From JBBDRJ01 sp963766295 (GTDB taxonomy: Bacteria > Actinomycetota > JAICYB01), in contig CAVXYW010000002.1 of NCBI GenBank assembly GCA_963766295.1, forward strand, positions 124,001 to 188,000: 64,000 bases of DNA, written 5' to 3'. Position 1 is the stretch's first letter. Each line of letters starts with the position of its first letter. Made by a program: the position numbers and the translations under genes. The notes under the pieces were generated by a model. The model saw only the letters and a program-made list of their open reading frames with translations. It did no database searches and had not been told where the DNA came from. Below are positions 7,799 to 16,770 of this stretch, piece after piece.

Positions 7799-9358
7799 AT
7801 GGAACGGCCCAAGAATGTCGTCTTCGTTCTGCTCGACAGCCTCAATCGCAAGATGCTCGCGCCGTACGACGTCGACGGAAGCAGCAATGAGTTCGACACC
7901 CCGAACCTCGATCGCTTCGCGAGCAAGGCGATCAAGTTCACGAACCACTACTCCGGCTCCCTTCCGTGCATGCCGGCCCGGCACGATCTGATCTGCGGAG
8001 CGTGGGACTTCCTGTGGCGTCCGTGGGGATCGATCGAGATCTGGGAGGAAGCCTTCACCGATACGCTGCGCCGGTCCGGTGTCGCGACGAAGCTCGTCAG
8101 CGACCATCCGCATCTGTTCGAGAGCGGCGGCGAGAACTATCACGTCGGCTTCACCGCTTGGGACTACGTCCGCGGGCACGAAGGTGATCCGTGGCGGACG
8201 AGGCCCGATCCGAGCTGGCTCGGCACGCCGTCCTTCGGTCGCGGATGGATCCAATACGACACGTCCCGCGGATGGTTCCGCGAGGAGTCGGAGTTCCCGG
8301 GCCCCAAGACGATGACGGCAGCGGCCCGCTGGCTGGACGAAGAGGCGCCCGCTCACTCCGGCCGTGCGTCCGACGAGCTCCCCGAGTACGCGTCGACATG
8401 GGACCGCTTCCTGCTCTTCATCGACGAGTTCGATCCGCACGAACCGTTCGATACGCCCGAACCTTACGCGTCCATGTACGACGAGAGTTGGGAAGGGCCG
8501 CACTTGATCTGGCCGCCATACACGACTAGCGCCGTCGAACGCGGCGTGGTCACGCCGGAGCAAGCGCGTCAGGTGCGGGCGCAGTACGGCGGCAAGCTCA
8601 CGATGATCGACAAGTGGTTCGGCCGGTTACTCGAAGCGATGGACCGCAACGATTACTGGCGGGACACGGCGGTCATCGTCACGACCGATCACGGTCACTA
8701 CCTCGGCGAGAAGGACGTATTCGGGAAACCTCCCGTTCCCGTGTACGAAACGATGGGACACATCCCTTTGTTCGTCTGGTGGCCGGGAGCCGAAGCCAAG
8801 ACCGTCGACGCACTCACTACGTCCGTCGACCTATCGGCGACCATCGTCGACGCGTTTGGCGGAGAGATGAAGCACCGTACCCACGGCCGGTCACTCGTTC
8901 CGTTGATCACTGGAGAGCAAGAGTCGGTGCGCGACTGGGCGCTCTGCGGTGTGTGGGGACGCGAGGTGCATCTGCGTTGGGAGGGAAAGAACTACGGTCG
9001 CGCGCCCAGTGGGAAGAACAACACACCGATGAGTTTGTGGTCGAACCGGTGGACGACGATGCCGGTATGGCGTTTCGACATCAAGCTGCCGTTGCCCGAT
9101 GACCGGGCCGTGCTCGACAAGATGCCCGGCTCGACGGTGCCGGTGATCCGGCAGGTGTTCCAGGACGGTGACATGCTTCCGTTCTGGGCGTGGGGCGACT
9201 TCTTCGGCAACCACCTCTACGACCTGAGCACCGACCCTGACGAGAATGACAATCTCGCCGGGACTAAGCAGGAAAAGATGGCTGCAGACCTGCTGCGCGA
9301 CGCGCTCAAGGAGGTCGAAGCGCCCAGCGAACAGTTCCAACGGCTCGGCCTGCGCTAG
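7799..9358 (+). CDS. Type I sulfatase / alkaline phosphatase superfamily
   Basis: Predicted 519 aa sulfate-ester hydrolase. The N-terminus NVVFVLLDSLN supplies the first metal-binding Asp, followed by DTPNLDRFA. The maturation motif is SLPCMPARHD, whose C57 fits C-x-P-x-R and would be converted to formylglycine by a sulfatase-modifying enzyme not present in this window. VTTDHGHYLGE provides the second metal site. There is no signal peptide, so a cytoplasmic location is predicted. It sits between the cyclase fusion (divergent) and precorrin-2 dehydrogenase (18 bases downstream, same strand). The sulfated or phosphonated substrate cannot be deduced. Confidence 0.9.
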   Translation: MERPKNVVFVLLDSLNRKMLAPYDVDGSSNEFDTPNLDRFASKAIKFTNHYSGSLPCMPARHDLICGAWDFLWRPWGSIEIWEEAFTDTLRRSGVATKLVSDHPHLFESGGENYHVGFTAWDYVRGHEGDPWRTRPDPSWLGTPSFGRGWIQYDTSRGWFREESEFPGPKTMTAAARWLDEEAPAHSGRASDELPEYASTWDRFLLFIDEFDPHEPFDTPEPYASMYDESWEGPHLIWPPYTTSAVERGVVTPEQARQVRAQYGGKLTMIDKWFGRLLEAMDRNDYWRDTAVIVTTDHGHYLGEKDVFGKPPVPVYETMGHIPLFVWWPGAEAKTVDALTTSVDLSATIVDAFGGEMKHRTHGRSLVPLITGEQESVRDWALCGVWGREVHLRWEGKNYGRAPSGKNNTPMSLWSNRWTTMPVWRFDIKLPLPDDRAVLDKMPGSTVPVIRQVFQDGDMLPFWAWGDFFGNHLYDLSTDPDENDNLAGTKQEKMAADLLRDALKEVEAPSEQFQRLGLR

Positions 9359-9375
9359 GCCGTTAGACTCGCCGC

Positions 9376-10050
9376 ATGCCCGACAAGGAACTGATTGACA
9401 CGACGTTCTACATCGCATGCATCAAGCTCATCGGGCGCCGTTGCGTAGTGATCGGTGGCGGTCCGGTGGGTCTGGAGAAGGTCGAAGGACTGCTCGCTTG
9501 CGACGCCGATGTGACGCTTATTGCACCCGAAGCCGTCAACGAACTTCAGCAGCTCGCCTCCGAGGGCTCCATCAAGTGGGAGCAACGCAAGTACGAAGGT
9601 TTGGCGGATCTCGACGGCGCGTTCATCGTCATAGCAGCTACCGAGAAGACTGAGCTCAACACCCAGGTATTTGCCGATGCAGAGTCGCGCGCGATGTTGT
9701 GCAACGTCGTCGACGTGCCGCCGTTGTGCAATTTCATTCTTCCGGCGATAACCAGGCACGGCCCATTGGCCGTCGCGATCTCGACAGCGGGCGCGTCGCC
9801 GGCGCTTGCCAAACGGATGAAGAGCGAGATCGCCGAGGCTTTCGGTGCTCCGTACGCTCGCTTGGCAGAGATCCTCAACGGATATCGTGAGTGGGCCAAG
9901 GCGACGCTTCCTACATACCAGGATCGGAAGGTCTTCTTCGAATCGATAGTCAACGGCAACCCCGACCCGATCGAGCTGATCAAGAACGGTGAGGAGAAAG
10001 CCGTCCACGATCTGATCACCTCGCGTCAGAACACCTCCATCCCCGCCTGA
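9376..10050 (+). CDS. Precorrin-2 dehydrogenase / sirohydrochlorin ferrochelatase-type (CysG N-terminal domain)
   Basis: Predicted 224 aa, matching the stand-alone SirC/Met8p-like first half of siroheme synthase. Residues 21-50 form an NAD-binding Rossmann fold with CVVIGGGPVGLEKVEGLL. The NVVDVPPLCNFILPA stretch is the signature active-site region, and the dimerisation helix has GASPALAKRMKSEI. It oxidises precorrin-2 to sirohydrochlorin with NAD+, and some members also insert iron to make siroheme for sulfite or nitrite reductase. The uroporphyrinogen methyltransferase half is absent. ABC-transporter genes start seven bases after its stop, but no functional link is evident. Confidence 0.9.
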   Translation: MPDKELIDTTFYIACIKLIGRRCVVIGGGPVGLEKVEGLLACDADVTLIAPEAVNELQQLASEGSIKWEQRKYEGLADLDGAFIVIAATEKTELNTQVFADAESRAMLCNVVDVPPLCNFILPAITRHGPLAVAISTAGASPALAKRMKSEIAEAFGAPYARLAEILNGYREWAKATLPTYQDRKVFFESIVNGNPDPIELIKNGEEKAVHDLITSRQNTSIPA

Positions 10051-10057
10051 CGTCGCC

Positions 10058-10981
10058 TTGTCGGCCATCGAGGTCATCGGACTTCGCAAGTCCTATCGCA
10101 GCAGGGTGCGCCGTGTGTCGGTGGCCGTCGACGGTCTTTACCTCCGAGTTCCGGAGGGCGGCGTCTACGGATTCCTCGGCCCAAATGGATCCGGGAAGAC
10201 GACGACGATCCGGTGTCTGCTCGGGTTGGTACGACCAGACGAGGGTCAGTGCCGGATTCTCGGAACCGACGTTCGGAAAGGACTGACCGACGTCGTCGAT
10301 CGCGTCGGCTCGATAGTTGAGACGCCGACGTTCTTCGGCGGGTTCTCGGGTCGCGACAATCTGGAGCTCCTGGCAAAGGCCCGCGGATTCGGCAAGAGCA
10401 GCATCGATACGGCGTTGGAACGTGTAGGACTCGCCGACAGAGCAGACGATCGGTTCCGCACCTACTCGCTCGGCATGAAGCAGCGGCTGGGACTGGCCGC
10501 CGTGCTGATCAAGGATCCCGAGATCCTCGTCTTGGACGAACCCGCCAACGGCCTGGACCCAGCCGGACTAAAGGAGATCCGCGATCTTCTGCGGTCGCTG
10601 GCCGATGAAGGACGCACCGTCTTCCTTTCCAGCCACCTTCTGAGCGAGGTCCAGCTGATCTGCGACCGCGTTGCGATCCTCTCGCGCGGGCGATGCATCG
10701 CTCAGGGGCCGGTCGATGAGGTGCTGTCGGTTCGTGGTGGGAGCGCCTTCGTCGTGAGATCGGAACGAATCGCTCGCGCGAAAGCGGTTCTGAAGCAGGC
10801 AGGGTTCCCGGCAACATTCCGCGGTGACCGGAGCTTGCGCGTGGTTTGTCAGGACGAAGAGCCCTCGGAGATCACGCGAGTGCTGGCCAAGGCCGGAATA
10901 TTTCTCACGGAGCTGCGCGCCGAGGAGATCAGCCTCGAGGCCGTTTTCCTCGAGCTGACCGGCGAGCCGGCAGAAGCATGA
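10058..10981 (+). CDS. ABC transporter ATP-binding protein
   Basis: Predicted 307 aa nucleotide-binding subunit. Walker A is GPNGSGKT at 41-48, the signature is SLGMKQR at 137-143, Walker B is ILVLDEPANGLDP from 156, and the switch His is in SSHLLSE. About 80 C-terminal residues follow the core domain, as in drug- or antibiotic-export ATPases of the DrrA/CcmA type. The start is TTG 10058, the only initiation codon between the upstream stop and the conserved fold. Its stop overlaps the permease start as ATGA (10978-10981), so the two are translationally coupled. Confidence 0.93.
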   Translation: MSAIEVIGLRKSYRSRVRRVSVAVDGLYLRVPEGGVYGFLGPNGSGKTTTIRCLLGLVRPDEGQCRILGTDVRKGLTDVVDRVGSIVETPTFFGGFSGRDNLELLAKARGFGKSSIDTALERVGLADRADDRFRTYSLGMKQRLGLAAVLIKDPEILVLDEPANGLDPAGLKEIRDLLRSLADEGRTVFLSSHLLSEVQLICDRVAILSRGRCIAQGPVDEVLSVRGGSAFVVRSERIARAKAVLKQAGFPATFRGDRSLRVVCQDEEPSEITRVLAKAGIFLTELRAEEISLEAVFLELTGEPAEA

Positions 10982-11934
10982 TGCGGCTGATTGCCACCGA
11001 GATCCGCCGCGCGTCCAGGCGACGGCTCTTCCGTTTGGGACTTCTCGTTGCGGTGCTCCTCGTCATCGCCGCCGCGCTGGCGAACTTCTTTTCCGCGGAC
11101 GAGAACATCGAGAATGCCCGCGCACGCGCCGGTGCGGAGATCGCCAGCTGTGAACGCTTCGCAGCTGAGGAAGCAGAAGCGTTCGAGGAACGAGAAGGCA
11201 GGCCCGCGCCCGAAGACCTCTTCCATTGCGGGACTCTCGACGAGATCCTTCCCGCTTACGACCGGACCTTCCGATACGCCGAATCCATGCGCGACATGGT
11301 CCGCGCTGGTGCCGTTCTCGGCGGCATCATCTCCTTCCTAGTGGGAGCTTCTTTCGTCGGAGCCGAATGGGGATCGGGCAATCTCGCGACGTTCCTCACG
11401 TGGGAGCCGAGGCGCGCGCACGTCCACGTCGCCAAAGTGCTCGCGATCTCGCTGTGTTGCGCCGCCGCCGTCACGGTCCTGCTCGGGCTGCTCATGGCCG
11501 TGCATTTGCCTGTCGCTTCCGTCCGGGGAACCATGCGCGGGACGACCGCCGACGTTTGGCGCACGTTGTCCGGAACCGCCGGTCGCGGCTCCGGACTGGC
11601 GGCGATGTTCGCTGCTGCGGGGGCCGGGATGGCGATGGTCATGCGGAATACGGCTGGAGCGATCGTCGTGGGAGGTGTGTATGCGGCCGTGATCGATCCC
11701 TTGCTCCACTTCTGGAATGAAGGACGGCTAAGCGTTTGGACGCTGGCCAGAAATGTGCCTCAGTTCGTTGGTTACGAGGTCCAAAGGTCGTTTGGAGACG
11801 ATGGATTAGGTGGGGGCGGCCCACTCGGGCCCGCCGTTCTGTCGATTTGGCGGCCGAGCTTGCTGCTTGCTGCATACGTCGTCGCCGTTATCTTGGGTGG
11901 CTACGTTGCCTTCCGTGCGCGCGACGTGACTTAA
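10978..11934 (+). CDS. ABC-2 type transporter permease
   Basis: Predicted 318 aa membrane partner of the preceding ATPase. An N-terminal transmembrane helix (about residues 17-36) is followed by an acidic extracytoplasmic loop of about 80 residues with two cysteines. Further helices span about 109-128, 147-170, 200-230 and a final one near 290-312. The order fits ABC-2 exporters of the ABC-2_membrane_3 type. The ATGA overlap sets the start. The stop interlocks in a TTAA overlap with the convergent aldo/keto reductase, leaving no room for an intergenic terminator. The cargo is unknown. Confidence 0.88.
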   Translation: MMRLIATEIRRASRRRLFRLGLLVAVLLVIAAALANFFSADENIENARARAGAEIASCERFAAEEAEAFEEREGRPAPEDLFHCGTLDEILPAYDRTFRYAESMRDMVRAGAVLGGIISFLVGASFVGAEWGSGNLATFLTWEPRRAHVHVAKVLAISLCCAAAVTVLLGLLMAVHLPVASVRGTMRGTTADVWRTLSGTAGRGSGLAAMFAAAGAGMAMVMRNTAGAIVVGGVYAAVIDPLLHFWNEGRLSVWTLARNVPQFVGYEVQRSFGDDGLGGGGPLGPAVLSIWRPSLLLAAYVVAVILGGYVAFRARDVT

Positions 11935-12878
11935 CGAGTAGCCAGCCGGTTTACTTCGTCCATCTCTTCGTCTGTCAGCTGCCAGCTCGCGGCGTCGACA
12001 TTCGCCTTTACCTGCTCCGGCTTTGTCGCGCCCGCGATCACCGATGCGATCACCGGCTTGCTGGCCAGCCATGACATGGCCAGCTCGAGCAGCGTGTGTC
12101 CGCGGGACTGCGCGAACTCGCGAAGGCGTCCGATGATCGCGAAGTTCTCGTCTGTGAGTGTTTGCTCCGCCCTTTCCGGCATCGCCTGAGCCATCAAGGT
12201 GATCCGCGTCCCTTCCGGACGGTCGTCTTTCGTCTTGTACTTGCCGGTGAGCAGACCCGACGCCAAGGGGAAATAGGGGAGAAGGCCGAGGCCGTTGCGC
12301 TCGCATGACGCATCGACGTCCCCTTCGAGGTTTCGCTCGAGCAGGCTGTAGTTGTTCTGTGCCGATGCGAACTGGGTGAACCCTTGGTCCTGGGCTATGC
12401 GTGTGCACTTGTCGATGTGCTTGCCCGCGTAGTTCGAACATCCGATCTCGCGGACCTTGCCTTCGGAGACCAGGTCGTTCAATGCTCCCAAGGTTTCATC
12501 GAAGGGAGCGTCCCGGTCGGGGAAATGGTGCTGGTAGAGGTCGATGCGGTCGGTGTCCAGACGGCGAAGGCTGTCCTCCACGGCCTGTTTGATCCAGCGC
12601 GGGCTCCCGCCTTGGGAGTTGCCGTCGTCGGACATCGGCGATCCGAACTTCGTCGCTATGAGGACCTCCTCGCGCCGGGAGCCGAGCGCTGCGCCGAGGA
12701 ACTCTTCGGACTTGCCACGGCCGCCGTAAACGTCTGCCGTGTCGAAGAAGTTGATCCCGGCATCTAGGCATGCATCGACCACCTTCTTGGTGCCGGAGTC
12801 GTCGAGCCTCATGCCGAAGTTGTTGCAGCCGAGACCGACCACAGATACCTCAAGATTACCGAGCTTACGCATCTCCAT
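11931..12878 (-). CDS. Aldo/keto reductase
   Basis: Predicted 315 aa NAD(P)H-dependent oxidoreductase, distinct from the one at 4068. The catalytic Asp/Tyr are in FFDTADVYGGRGKSEEFLG, the Lys in LIATKFG, the His in LYQHHFPD, and the cofactor end has VIAGATKPEQVKAN. The sequence resembles the YhdN/Tas-like group. The open frame extends to 13055, but ATG 12878 has GGGAGGG five bases upstream and gives the standard N-terminus. It faces TerC across an 85-base gap. Confidence 0.92.
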   Translation of the reverse strand: MEMRKLGNLEVSVVGLGCNNFGMRLDDSGTKKVVDACLDAGINFFDTADVYGGRGKSEEFLGAALGSRREEVLIATKFGSPMSDDGNSQGGSPRWIKQAVEDSLRRLDTDRIDLYQHHFPDRDAPFDETLGALNDLVSEGKVREIGCSNYAGKHIDKCTRIAQDQGFTQFASAQNNYSLLERNLEGDVDASCERNGLGLLPYFPLASGLLTGKYKTKDDRPEGTRITLMAQAMPERAEQTLTDENFAIIGRLREFAQSRGHTLLELAMSWLASKPVIASVIAGATKPEQVKANVDAASWQLTDEEMDEVNRLATR

Positions 12879-12962
12879 CGCGTCCCTCCCCGATCGGAAT
12901 GTATGGAATGCTATTGGTAGCCGATGAGTCGCCGCGAAAAACGACAGCTCCCTACCTAGGTC

Positions 12963-13925
12963 ATGGACGTCAGCCCAATCATCTGGGGCGGATTCGTCGC
13001 CTTCATCCTCTTGATGCTCGGCTTCGACCTGTTCGTGTTCCATCGGCAGGCGCACGCAGTTTCGAACCGCGAAGGCGCCATGTGGGTCGGCATCTGGATG
13101 TCGATGGGTGTCGCCTTCACCGCGATCATCTGGGCCTGGCAGGGCGGTACCGCGGCCGGTGAGTACATCTCCGGTTACCTGCTCGAATACTCGCTATCGG
13201 CAGACAACATCTTCGTTTTCGTCCTGATCTTTTCTTACTTCGCCGTGCCCGCGACCCTGCAGCACCGCGTCCTTTTCTGGGGGATCGTCGGTGCCCTGGT
13301 CTTCCGTGCGGGCTTCATAGCGGCTGGAGCAGCGCTACTCGAGCGCTTCGACTTCATGCTCTACGTCTTCGGCGGGTTCCTGGTGTTCACGGGTTTGCGT
13401 ATGGCCCGTTCGGGTGAGGTCGAAGTTCACCCCGACCAGAACGCCGTGCTCCGGATACTTCGGCGCTTCATCAAAATCTCGCCGTCCTACCACGGCCAGG
13501 CGTTCTTCATTCGAGAGAACGGCCGGCGGCTGGCCACTCCATTGCTGGCCGTCCTGATCGTCGTTGAGACGACTGACATCGTCTTCGCCGTTGACTCGAT
13601 CCCCGCGATCTTCGGAGTTACCCGGGAGCCGTTCCTGGTCTTCACGTCGAACGCGTTCGCGATCCTCGGGCTTCGCGCTCTCTACTTCCTGCTGGCGAAC
13701 ATGATGCGGAGGTTCCACTACCTGCAGATCGGGCTCGCCTCGATCCTCGTGTTCGTGGGCGTGAAGATGCTCATCCACAAGATCTACGACATCCCGATCT
13801 ATCTATCGCTCGGATTCATCATCGCGGCGCTGGGTATCTCGATCGCCGTTTCATTGCGCGCGGAGGCCAAGCACGAGGGCGCCGGCGACATAGATCTGGA
13901 TACGAGCGATCAGGAACCCCGCTAA
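12963..13925 (+). CDS. TerC family integral membrane protein
   Basis: Predicted 320 aa with about eight to nine transmembrane segments. It carries the TerC/Alx signatures SADNIFVFVLIF and TTDIVFAVDSIPAIF, whose membrane-embedded aspartates are thought to bind metal. Characterised homologues export manganese or supply metal to exported enzymes; tellurite resistance is the historical label. The upstream gap is too short for the Mn-sensing yybP-ykoY riboswitch that often precedes such genes. The last 20 residues are acidic and cytoplasmic. The stop overlaps the convergent VOC gene by four bases (CTAA). Confidence 0.92.
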   Translation: MDVSPIIWGGFVAFILLMLGFDLFVFHRQAHAVSNREGAMWVGIWMSMGVAFTAIIWAWQGGTAAGEYISGYLLEYSLSADNIFVFVLIFSYFAVPATLQHRVLFWGIVGALVFRAGFIAAGAALLERFDFMLYVFGGFLVFTGLRMARSGEVEVHPDQNAVLRILRRFIKISPSYHGQAFFIRENGRRLATPLLAVLIVVETTDIVFAVDSIPAIFGVTREPFLVFTSNAFAILGLRALYFLLANMMRRFHYLQIGLASILVFVGVKMLIHKIYDIPIYLSLGFIIAALGISIAVSLRAEAKHEGAGDIDLDTSDQEPR

Positions 13926-14662
13926 CGGGAGATAGCGAAACGCGTGCCGGCGGCGATCAGCTTCGCCGGCGCAGAGGGGTGGGTCCATTCCAGTCGGTCG
14001 ATGCCGCGTTCATCGTTGCTCGTTTCGATTCTGATTCGGCCACCACCGGGCCAAGCGAGCTCGAGCCAGCCTTCGGCCCGCTCGGCGACTTCGCCGCCGA
14101 GTAGGTCGCGGTAAAGCGCCAAAGACTTGTCGACGTCGACGGAATTGATCGCGACTCGCTCGAGGTGCGCACGTTCGGCCGCCAAAGGCGGAGGCTCCGA
14201 CCACCATCGGCCCGGTCCGTACTCTTCGGCTTCCGCATCGAAGTCCATGTCGTCGAAGGCCGACTGCGCGATCTGGACGACGGTGCCGCCGGCTTCTTTC
14301 GGATGGATGAAAGCTTCCTTCCAGAAGTCGTTGTCGATGTTCACTCCGACCGCGTGATAACCGGCTTCGGTTACACGTTCCAACTCACCGCGGATATCTG
14401 GAGTCTTGAAGGTCAAATGGTGCGGCCCCTCGCCGCTGCGTTCGAGGAAACGTTTGAGGAAGTCGTTTTGTTCGACGTTCCACGGCTCCAGGAGCTCGAT
14501 GCGAAGGTTTCCGGCCTCGACTTGCATTGCACGGAACCCGAAGTTCACACCGCCGAAGATGATCGGAACGCCGAGCGTTCCCACCAGGACTTCGAGTACT
14601 CCGCTCACGTCGTGCGCGGCGATGGCGACGTGATCGAGCTCGAAACCCGTTTGGCCGGTCAC
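13922..14662 (-). CDS. VOC-family protein (glyoxalase / methylmalonyl-CoA epimerase-like)
   Basis: Predicted 246 aa. The N-terminal half resembles methylmalonyl-CoA epimerase: FELDHVAIAAHD supplies the first metal His and GEGPHHLTFKTPDI the second. The C-terminal half (from about residue 170, LERVAINSVDVDKSLALYRDLLG) is a second VOC module. A metal-dependent isomerase, lyase or dioxygenase role is possible; the size points to an uncharacterised two-module VOC protein rather than a simple epimerase. It starts at GTG 14662, overlapping the ABC1-kinase stop by GTGA, so the genes are translationally coupled. Confidence 0.8.
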   Translation of the reverse strand: MTGQTGFELDHVAIAAHDVSGVLEVLVGTLGVPIIFGGVNFGFRAMQVEAGNLRIELLEPWNVEQNDFLKRFLERSGEGPHHLTFKTPDIRGELERVTEAGYHAVGVNIDNDFWKEAFIHPKEAGGTVVQIAQSAFDDMDFDAEAEEYGPGRWWSEPPPLAAERAHLERVAINSVDVDKSLALYRDLLGGEVAERAEGWLELAWPGGGRIRIETSNDERGIDRLEWTHPSAPAKLIAAGTRFAISR

Positions 14663-16101
14663 CAGCGTTTGCTCAACTCGCTGGACGGCGCGTCACCGAG
14701 CAGGCCTTCCCTGGAGAAGCGATGCCAGTTGGCTTCGGCTTCGAGGTGACCAAGGACGGCAGCCGTTCCGAATGTGTAGCGCTGCCAGATCACGAGCATG
14801 GGCGGGAATTCCACGCGCTCCTGGATGTCGCGATAGGGCGAGTCGGGCATCGCGACGGCCCGGAACGTGTCGCCGACCTTCTTGCGTGTGTACCGGTACG
14901 GCTCGTCTTTGGCGATGGGGGAAAGCATCATCTGGAAGAAGTCCCAGAGACGGGCGTTGTCGATGTCTTGTCCATTGGGGATCAGGCCAAGGTCGCGCAG
15001 TGACGATTCAAGGAGCGCGGGATCGTTTCGCAAGATCGCGACGCCCGGTGCTCGGACGAGCTGCTGCTCATGCGGAGTGAGCCTCTTGACCAGGCCGAAG
15101 TCGAGGAAGCAGATGCGGCCGTCGTCCATGAAGATGTAATTGCCCGGATGCGGGTCGCCGGAGAAGATCCCGTCGACGTTGATCGAGTTGTAAACGAACC
15201 GATTGATGATCTCTCCGTAGCGGTTCCGGACTTCCTGTGGCTCGTCCAAGACGTCGTAGAAGCGCCGGCCCTTTACGAGCTCCGAGGTGAGCACTCGCTC
15301 GGCTGATACCTCGGGGACGACCTCCGCGATCTTCACGTATGCGTGTCCGCGGTACTTGTCGGCGAAGTACTGCTGATTGGCGGCTTCCATCCGGTAGTCG
15401 AACTCTTCGGTGAACCGAGCGACGACCTCCTCGAGGAACTCGCGGGGACTGAAACCGCCGAACATCGCGGCGATGGTTTCGAAAAGCATGTCCGCGTTCT
15501 GAAGGTCGGCGAGGATCGCCTTGTCTACGCCCGGGTATTGAACCTTGACGGCGACATCGCGTCCGTCGTGTGTGCGGGCACGGTGCACCTGTCCGATGGA
15601 CGCAGCCGCCATCGCCACCGGTTCGAATTTGGCGAACGCCTTATCGGGCGGTGACCCCAGCTCTTTGGTAACGACCTCGGCCACGAGCTCGTAGGCCATC
15701 GGCGGCGCAGCGGATTGGAGCTGAGCCAGCTGTTGCTGCACGCCATCGGGCAAGCCGTCCACGGCGAATGATGCCATCTGCGCCAGCTTCATAACGGCGC
15801 CCTTCATGTTTCCCATGACATCCAGAACGTCGGCCGCCGACCGCATGGCGGCTTCCTCGAGGATCTCTTTCTTCTTCTCCCGGCTGCGTCCAAGAGTCCG
15901 CAGGCGCGCAGCGCCCATGCGCCCGCCTAGCGAAGTTCCCATGCGGGCAAGGTAGGCGCGGCGAGCGTCAGGGTCGGTTTCGATCCCCGAGCCATCGGTG
16001 CGCCGTCGGCGCAAGCGGTAGCCGCGTACGGAGTCTTTGATCGAGCGTCCCGCCAGACGCGCGATCTTTCCGAACGAAGATCGTTTCGGGCGGCGGGACA
16101 T
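14659..16101 (-). CDS. ABC1/UbiB-family atypical kinase
   Basis: Predicted 480 aa. It has the family alanine-rich nucleotide loop AAASIGQVH near 165-173, the VAVKVQYPG lysine (K186), GDPHPGN and a LDFG metal motif. The family-defining KxGQ motif reads KLAQ at 105-108, a Gly-to-Ala change. ABC1 proteins act as ATPases or kinases in quinone or other isoprenoid-lipid homeostasis; the partner here is unknown. The open frame extends to 16746, but that portion is antisense-like composition over the glycosylase gene; ATG 16101 lies two bases after the upstream stop. The gene sits between two DNA glycosylases and a VOC gene in one minus-strand unit. Confidence 0.88.
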   Translation of the reverse strand: MSRRPKRSSFGKIARLAGRSIKDSVRGYRLRRRRTDGSGIETDPDARRAYLARMGTSLGGRMGAARLRTLGRSREKKKEILEEAAMRSAADVLDVMGNMKGAVMKLAQMASFAVDGLPDGVQQQLAQLQSAAPPMAYELVAEVVTKELGSPPDKAFAKFEPVAMAAASIGQVHRARTHDGRDVAVKVQYPGVDKAILADLQNADMLFETIAAMFGGFSPREFLEEVVARFTEEFDYRMEAANQQYFADKYRGHAYVKIAEVVPEVSAERVLTSELVKGRRFYDVLDEPQEVRNRYGEIINRFVYNSINVDGIFSGDPHPGNYIFMDDGRICFLDFGLVKRLTPHEQQLVRAPGVAILRNDPALLESSLRDLGLIPNGQDIDNARLWDFFQMMLSPIAKDEPYRYTRKKVGDTFRAVAMPDSPYRDIQERVEFPPMLVIWQRYTFGTAAVLGHLEAEANWHRFSREGLLGDAPSSELSKRW

Positions 16102-16103
16102 GT

Positions 16104-16739
16104 CTAGATCGGCACCGGGGCCGAAACGGGATCGAGTGCGAGGCTCCGCCACAGATACCAAGAGGCAACCGATCGCCACGGCCGCCATGGCTCGGCGACG
16201 CTCGCCATGTTCGACTTGGTCGGCTCGAGGTTGTAGGCGCGCGTCACGGCGTTGCGTATGGCCAGATCGTCTACGGGCCATATGTCCGGACGGCCCAATT
16301 TGAAGATGAGGAACATCTCGGCCGTCCATCGGCCGACGCCTTTCACTGCGACCAAGTCGGTGACGATCCGCTCGTCGTCCAACCGGCCGATCCGCGCGAG
16401 TTGTAGCTCGCCGTTCAGGACGCGCTCCGCAAGATCCTTCACGTACAAGACTTTGGCGTTGGAAAGCCCGACCGCGCGCAGCTGCTTGTTGGTCGCGGTG
16501 AGGATTTCCTCGGGGTGGACCTTTCGTCCGTTGGGATGCAGCGCGATAAGGCGCTGCCAGATGGTCTCCGCCGCCTTTGCCGACAACTGCTGGCCGACGA
16601 TCGCGCGCAGGATCGTCGTGAAGTTGTCGCCGCGCGCGCCGGGTTTCAGCAGGCATGGACCCACGGCCTTCACGATCCGGCGCATCACCGGATCGGCGCG
16701 GGACAGATGTTTGGTTGCGGTGGCAACATCGAGAGGCAT
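16104..16739 (-). CDS. HhH-GPD DNA glycosylase (AlkA / 3-methyladenine type)
   Basis: Predicted 211 aa monofunctional base-excision glycosylase that removes alkylated purines. The segment IVGQQLSAKAAETIWQRL is the HhH-GPD N-terminal signature, VKGVGRWTAEMFL (132-144) the helix-hairpin-helix, and the catalytic aspartate lies in WPVDDLAIR (D157 or D158). No iron-sulfur cysteines are present, which excludes an EndoIII/MutY type. The start is ATG 16739, giving the usual compact AlkA C-domain protein; the frame is open to 16817 but that adds nothing conserved. It follows the Fpg-like gene by 31 bases. Confidence 0.9.
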   Translation of the reverse strand: MPLDVATATKHLSRADPVMRRIVKAVGPCLLKPGARGDNFTTILRAIVGQQLSAKAAETIWQRLIALHPNGRKVHPEEILTATNKQLRAVGLSNAKVLYVKDLAERVLNGELQLARIGRLDDERIVTDLVAVKGVGRWTAEMFLIFKLGRPDIWPVDDLAIRNAVTRAYNLEPTKSNMASVAEPWRPWRSVASWYLWRSLALDPVSAPVPI

Positions 16740-16770
16740 AAGCCAACGCCAGGCTATCGAAGGTTGTCGC

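Noticed and set aside
12879..12962. Manganese-sensing riboswitch before TerC
   Set aside because: Only 84 bases of divergent intergenic space and no conserved paired-helix core visible.
16102..16746. N-terminal extension of the ABC1 kinase
   Set aside because: Runs across the AlkA-like gene in another frame and lacks family similarity; ATG 16101 fits the two-base junction.
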